Assembly (NCBI GenBank): GCA_950295325.1
Contig: OX485803.1
Coordinates: 53,273,554-53,337,553 of the forward strand
Direction of reading: 5' to 3'
From: Polytrichum commune
Lineage: Eukaryota > Streptophyta > Polytrichopsida > Polytrichales > Polytrichaceae
Length of the DNA: 64,000 nt
Every line of letters starts with the position of its first letter. The first letter of the stretch is position 1. Shown one piece after another: positions 46,517 to 57,557 of the stretch. The notes beneath the pieces are model-generated. The model ran no database searches, had not been told where the DNA came from, and saw only the letters and a list, made by a program, of their open reading frames with translations. Position numbers and translations under genes: made by a program.

Positions 46517-47968
46517 CTCGTCATCCGGGGGAGGGGCAGCGACGCTGGACCGAGCAGCAGGTCCCTCCTCAACAATTAACGAACGCGCGTTCGTAACCTC
46601 CACAGCCGCAGCCGCCTCCGTTTCCATGGCGTCGGCCTCACGCTCCGACTGAGAGGCCTGTGTCTGCTGGATGCGCAGCACGTTGTCATCCTCGGCGCCC
46701 AGGTCGAGCGCGTCCATCCGGACATCCTCCATCCACGCGGCAGGGGTCTCTTCCACGTCCATCCCCTGCTCTCCTGCTGCGTCATTGGGGCTCCCCTGCG
46801 TGTCCTCCACAATGACCATGTCAGTGTGTCGCGCAGAGTCATCGCCCTGTCTGTCTACTACCTTGGGGACGACGGTGAAAGATGTTGTGTCGGTGTCTGA
46901 GTGCAGTCCTACCCTTGAAGGGGGAGGGGTGAGGGCTGCAGGACCTGAAGATTCACGAACGCGCGTTCGTAAATCTTCGTCCTCCTGGATGGCCGCCGCG
47001 ACAGCAACGTGGGAGGTGGTCGAGGGAACTTCTGGGGGCGGAGGAGTCCCAACAGGCGTAGGGTGGGGCGCGGAGTGGTGTGATGGTCCTCCTGGGAAAT
47101 GGCCCTGCGGGGGGTACTGGCCTGGCTGGGGGTATTGCGATGGGTATCCTCCAGGGAAGGGGTAAGCCGGCTGGGGGGGCGCCGAGAAGCTCTGCATCTT
47201 GTTGAGCATGGCGAGGATGGCGTCCGTCTTCTCGTTGGATTGCCTTAGCTCCTCCTGAATTGCTTTCATCTTCTTCGCATTCTCCTCAGCAGCCTTCGCC
47301 ATGTCCTCCTTCATCTTCTGCTCGAGCTTGGCGTTAAGCTCGGCGACGGAGAGGGCCTCCTCCTTGACCCGCTTGTTCTTGTCGAAGTCGACCCCCAGCT
47401 CGACCATTATCTCCATATCTCCCTCGTCCTCGTCGGAGACCTCGATGATTGCCCCCGGAGGCAGCTCCACGTAGGGGGTCTTCTTCATCTTCCGCCTAGT
47501 GTTGCGGAAGTGGTCCAACGACGGGCGGGAGCGTTGGTCCAGAAGGTCGAGGTTCTCCATCTTGGGAACCACGACTGGCCTGGGCGACACCGATGTCGAG
47601 CATCCCCCGGGAGTGCCGAATGCCTCCGCCCCAGACGTTCGCGCGGGGAGGACATCTTGGGTTGTCCCCGCGGACGACCCCGTGTATCCACCCGGAGTCC
47701 CCTGCACGTCGGATGGGTTTCCCGACAGCCCCAAAATTCGCAGAGGCGTGACGTCCAAGGACCGGAGGATCGCCTCGACGTTGTAGGAGGGCGCGGGCTC
47801 GTCGTCGTCCGTCTCCATCGCGGGCATGCCCTCGTCGACGGGCATGTTGATGTCCGTCCTCGGGAGGGACATATCCTCCAGGTCCATCGTGGAGGCCTTC
47901 GCCCTGTGCACCTGGAAGTCCTCCTCATCGATGGCGTCAATGAAGCTGTTGACGACCAGCCCCAGCAT
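46517..47968 (-). CDS. Copy 3: exon with end of methylase-like domain and long disordered region
   Basis: Starts at a CTCAG acceptor with MLGLVVNSFIDAIDEEDF, which aligns with IAALEADVDIFEALL of copies 1 and 2 (the acidic loop after motif I). The rest is low-complexity: Asp/Ser/Pro-rich, a Lys/Glu coiled coil (ELNAKLEQKMKEDMAKAAEE), a Pro/Gly/Gln tract and an acidic tail. It can end at a GAG/GTAAAT donor (46517), or read a few codons further to a stop at 46502. Two ACGAACG..CGTTCGT palindromes fall inside this coding exon (46579 and 46955). Confidence 0.62.
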
Positions 47969-47998
47969 CTGAGATCCAAACAAATACGTTAGAATATA

Positions 47999-48087
47999 CG
48001 AACGTGCGTTCGTAAACATCAACGACGAGAAACAATGTCATCAAAACCCAAGACAAGTTGAGGTGAACTTTACGAACGAGCGTTCGT
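47999..48087. repeat. Copy 3 intron palindromes (pair)
   Basis: Perfect ACGAACG-NN-CGTTCGT at 47999-48014 (TG) and 48072-48087 (AG), filling much of a 141-bp intron. Confidence 0.9.
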
Positions 48088-48109
48088 AAATATTAGTTGG
48101 AGAGCTTAC

Positions 48110-49435
48110 CATCGCAGTGTACATGAACTTGCTGCCTCCACAAACGTTGTACACGGTCTCTCCGCTTATTGCCACGCTCTGCAAAACGGAGACGTAGAAC
48201 TCCAACCTGAGTTCCATCGCCGGGAAGATAGTGTACAAGGTCTCTTGCAGCAGATCCTTGGGAGGGGGATGGGGGATGCTGTAGATCTTCTTGAACGTAG
48301 TATTCGCCTTGACAGGGGCTCGCCCATTCCGAAGCGCGTTGTACGTCAAGAAGACGAGGCTGACCGCCCCCACCTGTTTGTTTCCCCTGGCCTCGTTGAT
48401 GGCCACGATCCCTTCCGTCTTGGCGGGCACGTAAGTGTTGTGGAAGATGCTGTACTCGAATTTGATCGTCTTCTCGTACAGGTCGGTGACGACAGACATC
48501 TTCTCCTGCTCCACTATCCACAGCCAAACGTGAGGCTCCCTCATGTCCGGCGACTTATGCTCCTTGAACTTGGCCATGAAGGGGTTGTAGAAAGGCATGT
48601 CCTTCCCCCCCTGCCTCGACGCACCGGGGATCCCCCTGAAATCGATCAGGGCAAATGGGCACCCCCGTCGATCCTCCCTCACCTCGGCCCTGTTCATGGT
48701 CCGGTCCCACTTGGAAAATGTGACCCTCTCCACTCCGGTTGTCACCAAACAAAATCTGGCCACTCCTTCGAATATGGCCAACCTCTTCCGCGCCAAAAAG
48801 CTTCTGTATTGCTCCACCTCCTGGGGATCCGTCTCGGTTTTCTTTGTCCTCTTGTTCCCCTTTTGCTTCAAAATGGAGGCGTGCTCCTTGACAAGACAAC
48901 GCATTGAGGCTCCGAAGATGTTGTAGTCGACCTTGAACATCTTCCAGCTGGCCCAATTAATGTCCCCGTCGGCTAGGATGAGTGCGTACTCTGGTATTAG
49001 GGCGCTCAACTCCCTCATTGCAGCAGTTTTCAGCTTGCGGTGTTCGCACCATTCCTTGATGGAATACGTGCCGGGCTTGTGTCTTGGCCTCTTCAAAAAT
49101 ATCTTCGGGTATGGGATGGTTCTTCCCACTGTGTTCCCAAGAAGATGCACCGCGCACCTCTGCAACTCGGACTCTGTTAACCCTTGAAGGGACCTGAAGA
49201 ACTCCCTCAGTGTTGGAGGGGCCTCCCCGGTTTTCTCCGCGCTGTATTTCTCCTTGGTGTCGGGGTTGACCAGATCGCCCGAGCTGTGCGCATCAAAAAA
49301 TTGTGTCCACAACTCCCAAGTGTCCCTGTTGCAACAGATGAGGCGGAGCTCACCCTTGAGCTCCAAGACAGACTTGGTTGTTGTAGACTTCATGTCGATG
49401 GAGGAGAACTTGTCCACCATCGCGTCGCAGAATGC
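48110..49435 (-). CDS. Copy 3: middle and degenerate methylase-like exon
   Basis: One long exon between a CTGCAG acceptor (49435) and a GTAAGC donor (48110). CPFALIDFRGIPG occupies the place of LILADIPEG in copy 1, and PHVWLWIVEQEK that of GAIILFHPF. Later, ELRLEFYVSVLQSVAISGET is followed by VYNVCGGSKFMYTAM, matching LMQMLIEACSSPWDIILDCTAATG by position and hydrophobic pattern. The motif I residues needed for SAM binding (D-x-G-x-G) are not kept, so this is a methyltransferase fold without likely activity. Homology to copies 1 and 2 is inferred from order and spacing, not strong identity. Confidence 0.55.
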
Positions 49436-49469
49436 CTGCAGCAAGAAAAACATCAGTAACGCACAAAAT

Positions 49470-49548
49470 ACGAACGCACGTTCGTAAGTTTGAATGTCAA
49501 AGAACTTGAAATGTTGAATGTCAAAGATGTTTACGAACGTTCGTTCGT
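49470..49548. repeat. Copy 3 intron palindromes (pair)
   Basis: Perfect dyads at 49470-49485 (CA) and 49533-49548 (TT) within a 121-bp intron. As in the 47999 intron, two sites per short intron. Confidence 0.9.
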
Positions 49549-49556
49549 AAACTCAC

Positions 49557-50849
49557 CTTCCATTGTGGAGACGGCGTCTTCGCGTTCTCCCTTTCTTTAG
49601 GGGGGCACCCGTGGGCGACCCAGACGTCCCTTGCAGCCACTATGTTGGCTGCCCACGACGCCTCGAAGGCCTTGATCTTGTTGCCGGAGTTGAGGAAGGT
49701 GGAAATCTTCCGTAGCTTGTCCCAATCGTCCGACCACACCAAGAACGCCTTCCAGTAGCGCAAGTCTGCCTTTAACTCATGCTGGAAGTTGTTGTCCTTG
49801 AGGATTATCTGGGACGCCTCCAAGCTATGTTGTCCGTCTATGATCCAGAACTCTCCATTCTGGATCCGTGGCCAGTCCTTCTCCGTCGGACGGGATGTCA
49901 GCCCCTTCGGCATGACGCAGACGGTCTGCCTATCCCACTTGACGTTGTTCATTAGATTATTTATCTGCCATTTCACACCACCGCTCTCGCGAGACCGAAC
50001 CACCCATTTGTTGGGGGACATCTCGCACTTGAAGCAGTCCACGTTGAATGTGAAGTGGCGTCCCATGGGCCAGCAATCCTTCGAGTAGTTGTTGAAGTCT
50101 CGAAGGATCCTCGTGGCCTTCACAGCGTCAGGGTTCTCGCCCTTTTTCAAGGGTGTAGGCATTACGACAGGCGAGGTCACCTCCGCGGTCTCTGTTACTC
50201 CCGATTTCTCCATCTCGTCCCTTGTCCTCTTCGATGGCGTGGAGTGTCTGCTGGGGCCCTCCGTCGCCCTGCTTGCGGAAGGCACAGGCCTGGGTGCACT
50301 TCTAGAGCCTCCTGCCCCTGATGTGGATGGTTTCCTGGGGCTCTTCTTCTTGTTGGCCTCAGTGACCACACTGTTGTATTTGGAGATGTTCAATGCCAGG
50401 GCGGTCAGTTTCCTTGCCGTCCAGTATGGGCTCAACGCATATTTGGAGAAGAGGCCCTCCATGTCGAAGTGCTTGGCATCTTCGATTACGTTCATTTGGG
50501 CGTATTGGTAGGAGAATGTATGTTTTTGGTAATGCAACAAGAGGTTGATATGATCCTTCTTGTTCTTCATGTCCAGAATTACATAATCCCCCTGGGCCTC
50601 TATGGACTCTATCTCCCACGTCTTCATTTGAACCCACTATTCGGGCTGGTCCGGTCTTGTCTCCAGCTCGTAGGTGAATCGCATGCAGAAGAGGCCGTCT
50701 GCGGACTTCTCTGGCAGAGCCGTCCACTCCCCCATGAAGTCGTCCTTGGGAACAAAGTTGTCGTTGCCGTTATCGTCGGACACCGACTCTGGGAGGCGAT
50801 CGACCTGCACTGCGAAAATCTCAATCGCGCTTCTGCTTGATCTTGCCAT
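49557..50849 (-). CDS. Copy 3: N-terminal exon with DGQHS ParB-like domain
   Basis: ATG at 50849 (MARSSRSAIEIFAVQVDRLP) opens a frame that runs to the GTGAGT donor at 49557, except for an in-frame TAG at 50639-50637 between RPDQPE and WVQMKTWEIES. Coding character continues across it. A Ser/Pro/Lys-rich linker is followed by FTFNVDCFKCEMSP, VCVMPKGLTSRP and FWIIDGQHSLEASQIIL, a DGQHR-type ParB/Srx signature with Ser for Arg. ISTFLNSGNKIKAFE resembles the helix after the DGQHR strand. The TAG makes it a pseudogene, a read-through case, or a sequence error. An alternative start at MKTWEIES lies 12 bp downstream. Confidence 0.62.
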
Positions 50850-50883
50850 CTGCAACAGAATATAAACATTTAGTGTTGAGTTT

Positions 50884-51532
50884 ACGAACGAGCGTTCGAT
50901 AACGACATGCAAATCCAAGATACTACACATTATGAATGTATTTGTTGCAATACATTTTGATTATCTTTACGAACGATCGTTCGTAAAGGAGGTGGTTTTC
51001 TGGGTTGATTTTTCACATTTCAGACCATCGTCACAATAAAATAAATGTTTACAATAGTAAACACGAACGTTCGTTCGTGAGTGATACCCACCAGGCCCGA
51101 CACTACTATCTGCATTTTGGGTTTGTTGCATAAAATAAGGCATTCATCTATTTGATTCACAATCTTTTCATCTTATTTTACGAACGATCGATCATAAATA
51201 AATGTGTTTTGGTCCGCCAAAACAAGATTGCAGTCTTTTACGAACGCGCGTTCGTAAGTAGGTATTCATATTTAAATATTTCTAAGTAATTGTGTATTTG
51301 GTTTAAATATATTACAGAGGGTTTGAATTTTGAATTGTTTAATTGTTGGTTTTCGCAGCTTACTTTACGAACGCGCGTTCGTAATGTTCTGGATTTGTGC
51401 ATTGGGTTTAGGGTATTTACGAACGATCGTTCGTAAGTTGCTTGGCTAGTGCTTTAGGGTGCGGGTATTTACGAACGAGCGTTCGTAAAATTGGCTCAGA
51501 CTATGTATTCGCATTTACGAACGATCGTTCGT
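50884..51532. repeat. Dense palindrome cluster upstream of copy 3
   Basis: Nine sites in 650 bp: 50884 (one change), 50969, 51063, 51180 (degenerate), 51240, 51367, 51419, 51471 and 51517. Seven have perfect ACGAACG/CGTTCGT arms, usually extended to TTACGAACG/CGTTCGTAA. The DNA between them is AT-rich and not repeated, so this is not a satellite. It lies just 5' of the copy 3 start, where a promoter is expected. Confidence 0.92.
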
Positions 51533-53276
51533 AAATGTGGCTAATTTGGATATTTTCTTGCATATTGTCCGTATATGTACGAATACGTATACGATGGACT
51601 ATACTCCTTCCGCCCGCAAGAATGCTTGCAAGTGCTTGGCCAGAATGATTGAATTGAAGAAAAAAGAAAAAATAATCAGAACACAATTGAACTTCAGAAT
51701 GAATATCAAAGCTTAGAATGCATGCAAAACCTGCCAAAGCTCATAATACAAACAAAACAAATGGAAATCAACAATGAACCAATTCAGGATGTGGGTTGTG
51801 AGTTTAGAAGGATTGATCTACTCACATTGAAGTGTTCTAAACCCAAACTGTTCCTGGCTTGCTGAAAAAACACGAAACTACACACAAATCTACAATGTTG
51901 GTTGTTGAGATGCGCCCTTGCACCACTCACTCCTTTATCACAGTTTCAAGCCCTCACTCTTTATGTGCAAACCCTATCACCTATTCTGGTGCAGCTACAA
52001 GCTTCAAGCTTCAAGCTTTCAAACCCCAATATTGCAACTCTTCAGCTCTACTAACATTCTTACATCCCTCAAGCTCTCTACTCACAAACAGTCAATTCTA
52101 AAGCAAAATATGCAACTCTCAAACACAACTTGATGCAAAAACGAAGAAGGCTCTAAAATCTGCAAGAGCTTCGCTCCGAATACGCTAAGCTCTCCACTCC
52201 TCCTCTCTCGGTTCCAAATGACAATGAGGAGGAGAGAGAAGGGGCGCGGGGTGGTAGCCGCCCCCGCCGCTAGGGTTTCCCCATGGCTGCCACGTGGCGA
52301 CGGTCCATTGGCGTCGTTCCACGTGGCATGTGGAGGGGTGCGGGTATGGGTGGAGATGGGTGATGGGGGAAATGGGAGGAGATAGGATGGGGACATCGGG
52401 GGATGGGGGGAAATACGATGGGAGATGGATGTAGAAGTAATCATGAAGGCAATACAAAGCATATGTATATGTATAATATGGGATGGAAGCATTAATCACA
52501 ATAACTTCAAGAGCTTAATATGAAGACATGAATTTTGTGTGCCGTGTCCCCTTAGTACCTTTACATTTGTATTCCTTGTAAACATATTTTAAAAAACAAC
52601 TTTAAGTTAATGAGTATTGCACAATGTATGTCATTTAGTGGGTTTTCGATGAAGAATCCACTCCCAAGGATGTGGATATGGTGTTCTGAAGTATAGAGTT
52701 TTCATGAACGAGATAACTTTCAAGTTGAACCATGGTTCTTCAAATATATATTACATAGTACATAAAGGACCCAATTTGACATTGTTGAGAGGGGCTATTC
52801 GTTTTCTTGCAAGAGGTGGAGGACGTCAATTAATTTAATTTCCAATAGGACGACAATTAATTTAATTAGGTGTCAAATTGAACTAACAATCGTATAGTGC
52901 ATTGAACTTTAATTTTTAACAATGATGTAATTGCATTTAACCAATGAGCCATATTGGTCATTATTTCGCTAGCATCAAATGTATGATATCATAGGTTTTC
53001 AATGAAGAATCCACCCCTAAGGATGTGTATATGAGGTTTTCAATTATACAGTTTTCGGGAACGAGATTTCTTTCAATTTGAACCATGGTTTCTCAAATAA
53101 ATATTACATTCATAAAGCACCAATTTGAGATTGTGGATAACGGCTACCATCAACTGTCAGTTTCATAAGTTTAGTTAGTGCGATACAAGGTTTTTAGGAG
53201 TCAATATTGTTTGTGTGTGTAATGTAACGTATTAACGACCACACCACAAACCCTAAAACCACATACACAACTATCA

Positions 53277-53347
53277 CAAACCCTAAACCCTATAACCACA
53301 TACACAACCATCACAAACCCTAAACCCTAACCCTAAACCCTAAACCT
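53277..53347. repeat. Interstitial plant-type telomeric repeats
   Basis: Several AAACCCT/AACCCTA units in imperfect tandem, matching the plant telomere repeat TTTAGGG on the other strand. Short, so probably a repair patch or relic. Confidence 0.75.
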
Positions 53348-54047
53348 TGCATTCCTACATTTTTTCTTCTTCTTACCAACCTTTCTTAATATATGTGTCC
53401 ATGTTGTGGTCTATGGGCATGTCAAAGTGGTCTATCGATGTTGGTTGGATTGGAAATTGCTTTATTCGGTTCCCAATAACTATAATAATTGAGAATCATG
53501 CCAATAATTGTCATTTTGAGATTCAAAATTAATAGAGTTCGGATAAAGCTTTGGTTCGGGTGAAAAGTGAGTGTTGAAATGCTCCATGTCTCCCCTTAAT
53601 AGTATTGAGTGCTATTTGATCACACAATCCAAACTTAATCTCATGATTATAACATGCATGTCTTAAGACTTTAGTTTAAATCAATACTTTCAGCTATGAG
53701 CATGCACATACTTCTCGTAGGATGTAAAACACATAATTGTAAGTGTGACTTGTCGTAAGTATGGTTTCATTTCTTATGATTACTCTATCAAATTCACCAT
53801 TCCAAATTAATTAAACATTTCCACACATGCCATTTTAATGCATTATTTTGACACGTATGGCTACATTTGAATTAAGCCCTAACTTACATCTAGATATGAT
53901 TAGTTCATTGTGGATTAACCAAACTTTTTAATGGTTTTCACGCGCTTGGTGAGCATATTACGGGCATGTTTCGATGTGAATCATATGATCATCCCTATAA
54001 TTTTAGGGGCCTCCACAACATGTTTTTACTCGAGTTTAGCTTATTGT

Positions 54048-54050
54048 GTA

Positions 54051-54084
<34 letters not shown>

Positions 54085-54104
54085 CACACACACACAATCA
54101 CATA
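54048..54104. repeat. (TG)n(TA)n(CA)n microsatellite
   Basis: TG repeats, then TA repeats, then CA repeats make one self-complementary tract of about 55 bp. Confidence 0.9.
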
Positions 54105-54608
54105 CATTCATAGCATATATTAGGTCTCCATTGTTAATTAACTTGGACTTCACACCTTGGTCGCAAATCAGTTAATATTATGTATTAACCAGCATCATAT
54201 TTTGACATTATGTATCTATTATGTACATATTTATATTCATGACACCTTGGGAACACCTAAGGTATGCGACCGATTTACATATTTTCAATATCATGTTGCG
54301 TGCATGCAATACATGTTCCTTACATAATGCTATTTATATAATCGCGCATGCATGAAATGTCATATTGGTAGGTCAAAGTAGGCGGCGGGAATCCGCTTTT
54401 TAAAGAGCATCCAAGGGATTTTGAACCCCCGTAGAGAAGTACTTAAAGCTCTTCCCCCACAGCAAAGCTCTTTTCAGCGGCAGACGCCGTGTGCGCTCCA
54501 GACCCGACGGAGCGCGCGGAAGCCATTGTCCTGTCCGCCTACCCCACACCTCCCAGGTACAGGACAAACTGTAGACTCCGTATATACCGCCGTAAATACC
54601 GGAGGTTT

Positions 54609-55392
54609 ACGAACGCGCGTTCGTAAAGCATACGTTATGGCAAATAAATGGGTCAGAGAAATGGTGGGTAGTTTACGAACGTGCGTTCGTAAGTACCATA
54701 TATGAGCACACTCTGCGTTCAGAGACAGAGAGACAGATATAGATATAGATATATATATATATGTGTGTGTGTTTGTGTACAGATATGGGTCGTCATATGA
54801 ACTGTGCATATAACTAGTTATATGCAATGAGAACATGTCGGTGATATACGAACGTGCGTTTGTAAATTTGACATCCAGGATCATAGAGGTGTGGGTTTGT
54901 AATTATCCCGCGTTCCCGTTTTCTCCAAATGCATATAGGATTGACCACAACTTACGAACGTGCGTTCGTAAAGACGACCTGTGATTTATGTCCACGCATG
55001 CAGCAACATCATTCATCGACGTCTAAACATACGTCTCGTATTTCCCACACGTTCAGATGAGCCGTATGAAATTAGATTCTTCCAATTCACGAACGTTCGT
55101 TCGTAAATACCACCTGGGAGTATGTCCATCGCATCCAACACTAGACTTACAGACACCTTCCTGTATATAACCAAAGTATGACAGAGAGATACGAACGGTC
55201 GTTCGTAAATATGCCGTCCCATTATTTACTAGGGTACGACGTGATGTGGTACACCCTATCATTTTCCCGACAGAGGGTGGCATGTCTTCAGAAAACGTAT
55301 TGCCTGAGTTATCACAATGTCGACTTGTCAAAGTGTTTTTTGCATCTACTGTTTTTCCAAAAACTTACGAACGGTCGTTCGTATACATAACC
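54609..55392. repeat. Second palindrome cluster
   Basis: Seven sites: 54609 (CG), 54675 (TG), 54848 (TG, one change), 54954 (TG), 55089 (TT), 55191 (GT) and 55377 (GT). Six have perfect 7-bp arms. Spacing is 66-190 bp and irregular. No gene is recognised in this interval. Confidence 0.9.
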
Positions 55393-55609
55393 GCCTCAAA
55401 CATTTTGCCATGGGTGGACAACAACTCATATCGATACCCTTTACGAATGATATATAACTAGATCACAAGGGAGGTAGTAGACTTTCCCAGAAGGGAATAG
55501 AAATAACATTTCCCTTTTCTTTCCCACCTTCTTTGTATTGATGTGGGAATATGAGCATGTGGTAAAAATTGGACCATTACCACCTTGCTGAATAGGAAAG
55601 TAAAGGTAG

Positions 55610-55930
55610 AACACCATGTGAGAAACCTCAACTAAAAACCATGTGAAAAAACCTCAACTAAAAACCATGTGCAAAAACCTCAACTAAAAACCATGTGGAG
55701 AAATTGCAATTGATTACCATGAGGGAAAACAACAATTGAAAACCTACTGGAGAAGCCTCAATTGAATTGCATGTGGAGAAACATCAATTGAATTGCATGT
55801 GGAGAAACATCAGTTGAATTGCATGTGGAAAAACATGAATTGAAAACCATGTGAAAAAACATGAATTGAACACAATGTGGAAAAAACTCAATTGAAAACC
55901 ATGTGGAGAAAAATCAATTTAGCAAAAATG
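55610..55930. repeat. Minisatellite, about 25-bp unit
   Basis: Repeated AACCATGTG(G/A)A(G/A)AAA followed by CTCAACT or CATCAATTGA, about a dozen units decaying to the right. No coding potential. Confidence 0.85.
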
Positions 55931-56138
55931 TGAATGTGAAGCTGAAACCAAATGGTAAAGCACACGTATGAAGTCGTCATCCTACTCTCAGTCTCTGCTA
56001 GAACCACCCTACAGATTAGAAACAGCAAACTAAGATCTGCACTACAAAAACCATTCTGATCACAAAGAAGGCACCTACAGTGTCCTAACCAAACTAAGAC
56101 CTCCCTAAAGCCTGAATGTTTCACTCAAGATTCATCAC

Positions 56139-56558
56139 TTGGAAGTAGCCCGGCTTCTTGATACGGAACAAGCCCTGCATCTTCAAACACCAATTGCAGT
56201 GCACATGGAATGTGCTTTACGATTGATTCAAATGATAGATGAAGTCGATGCCCTGCGTCAAACGCAGAGAGAAATTCATCAGTATAGGGAAGTCGAACAC
56301 AGGGAAATTCAACACTGCCAAATACATCATCATGTATTATATATGCGGACTCTGAAGAACAGAGACTTAGTAATACATGAGCACTTCAGAGTACGATACG
56401 GGACAAGAAAGTTCGCGATTGACGATCTGCGATTAGCACGGTTGAGACAAGAAAACTGCTGTTTGAAAACTCAGCAATTGCAATCGTATTTAGCAACTAG
56501 ATTTATCCAGAGTATACATGTGTGCCACATATCACAAGCGAACACATGGTATCACTAA
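56139..56558 (+). CDS. Possible 139-residue ORF, unrecognised
   Basis: Open from ATG 56139; Gln/His/Arg-rich and predicted helical (DEVDALRQTQREIHQYREVE). No known domain and no visible promoter. It lies downstream of the broken minus-strand gene. It may be chance. Confidence 0.22.
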   Translation: MEVARLLDTEQALHLQTPIAVHMECALRLIQMIDEVDALRQTQREIHQYREVEHREIQHCQIHHHVLYMRTLKNRDLVIHEHFRVRYGTRKFAIDDLRLARLRQENCCLKTQQLQSYLATRFIQSIHVCHISQANTWYH

Positions 56559-56641
56559 GAACACAAATTCCAGCATTCACAGGACAGAAAATGGTAGTTC
56601 AACATCTATACAATTATTTTAAGTGATGTTAGAGATCACCT

Positions 56642-57557
56642 TCAAGTTCGTCCCTGCATTAAAAACTTTCCAACACTCCTGATGGCCTCTTCCTCAGTCA
56701 TGTTTTTGATGTTTTCAAAAATCTTCTTCTTGGCCTGTTTGTTCTCCTCCAACATAAATGTCCTGATCTTGGAGTACATATCATCAACATCAGTGAATCC
56801 TACTGTCTCCATTACAATTTTCTCTACACAGGCCAATGGCAATACACATCGAGTAGGTAGTGGTGGTCTGTTATCGCAAGCCCTGTCTCTCTTTGCATTC
56901 CGACGTCTCACTGCAAGAAAGAGACCCACGTTATTAAAAGAAAACATATCTCAACAATAAAATATTCAACGGTGAATATCTCAACAGTGAATAACTCACG
57001 TCGAGTTTCAGCTTTTTTTTGTAGCATGGCTGCAGGTGCAGCCGTATTGTTTGTGAGGCCACTGTCCATAACCTGTACGATTTGCACACATGTGTTCAAA
57101 GGCTCAAGATTCATTCACTACTTCAACAATCTGGCAATGTGAAAGTCTGCAGACGTTTTCAACCACCTACTTAGAAGAAAAGTTTTCACAGTTGGCTTGT
57201 AACTCATCTCATGTAACTGATGGAGAATTGCATACCTCAATGGCTGGGCCAGAAACAAAATCACACGCTCCATTCGGACTGAGGCCTACTTTGTCAATGC
57301 GAAACCCTGGCACAATAATGAAAAAGCGTCAGTCAAGCAGGACTGCAATACAGATGCAGTAGCACTAATGAGTCCAAAAACTCAAACCACAAAAATAAAA
57401 ACAACTCTAGAATCATGGATGTCTCTTTGACATAGACGCCTGTAGACAAACCTTTGCAAGCAGCAGGTGGAGCCATATTGTTTGTGAGGCCACTGTCATC
57501 AAGGTCAGGTACTGGCTCCAGTACAGTTTCCTGGGTTTCACCATCATCTTGGTCAAC
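56642..57557 (-). pseudogene. Host gene, 3' exons
   Basis: Minus-strand pieces with exon character: DDGETQETVLEPVPDLDDSG with SGLTNNMAPPAAC (about 57557-57452), GFRIDKVGLSPNGACDFVSG ending at a GAG/GTATGC donor (about 57309-57235), DSGLTNNTAAPAAM (about 57075-57000, partly a repeat of the first) and RRRNAKRDRACDNRPPLPTR followed by VCKIV-like helices and MTEEEAIRSVGKFL (about 56915-56660). The duplicated SGLTNN-PAA exon suggests internal duplication. Function unknown. The first exon is split by the hAT element. Confidence 0.5.

Larger units (their letters stand above)
51540..54600. other. Gene-free interval
   Basis: No convincing exon. The sequence is AT-rich, with a G-rich/C-rich block near 52200-52420. 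It lacks the palindromes found on both sides, which suggests later insertion or expansion between two parts of one palindrome domain. It contains the telomere-like repeats and the TG/TA microsatellite listed separately. Confidence 0.5.

Noticed and set aside
46502-46517. Stop at 46502 as the definite end of copy 3
   Set aside because: Not excluded, but a good in-phase splice donor precedes it and joins the HAD exon, so I prefer the longer model.
52082-52499. Pro/His/Ile-rich minus-strand ORF
   Set aside because: No motif, AT/C-skewed composition, no splice or promoter context.
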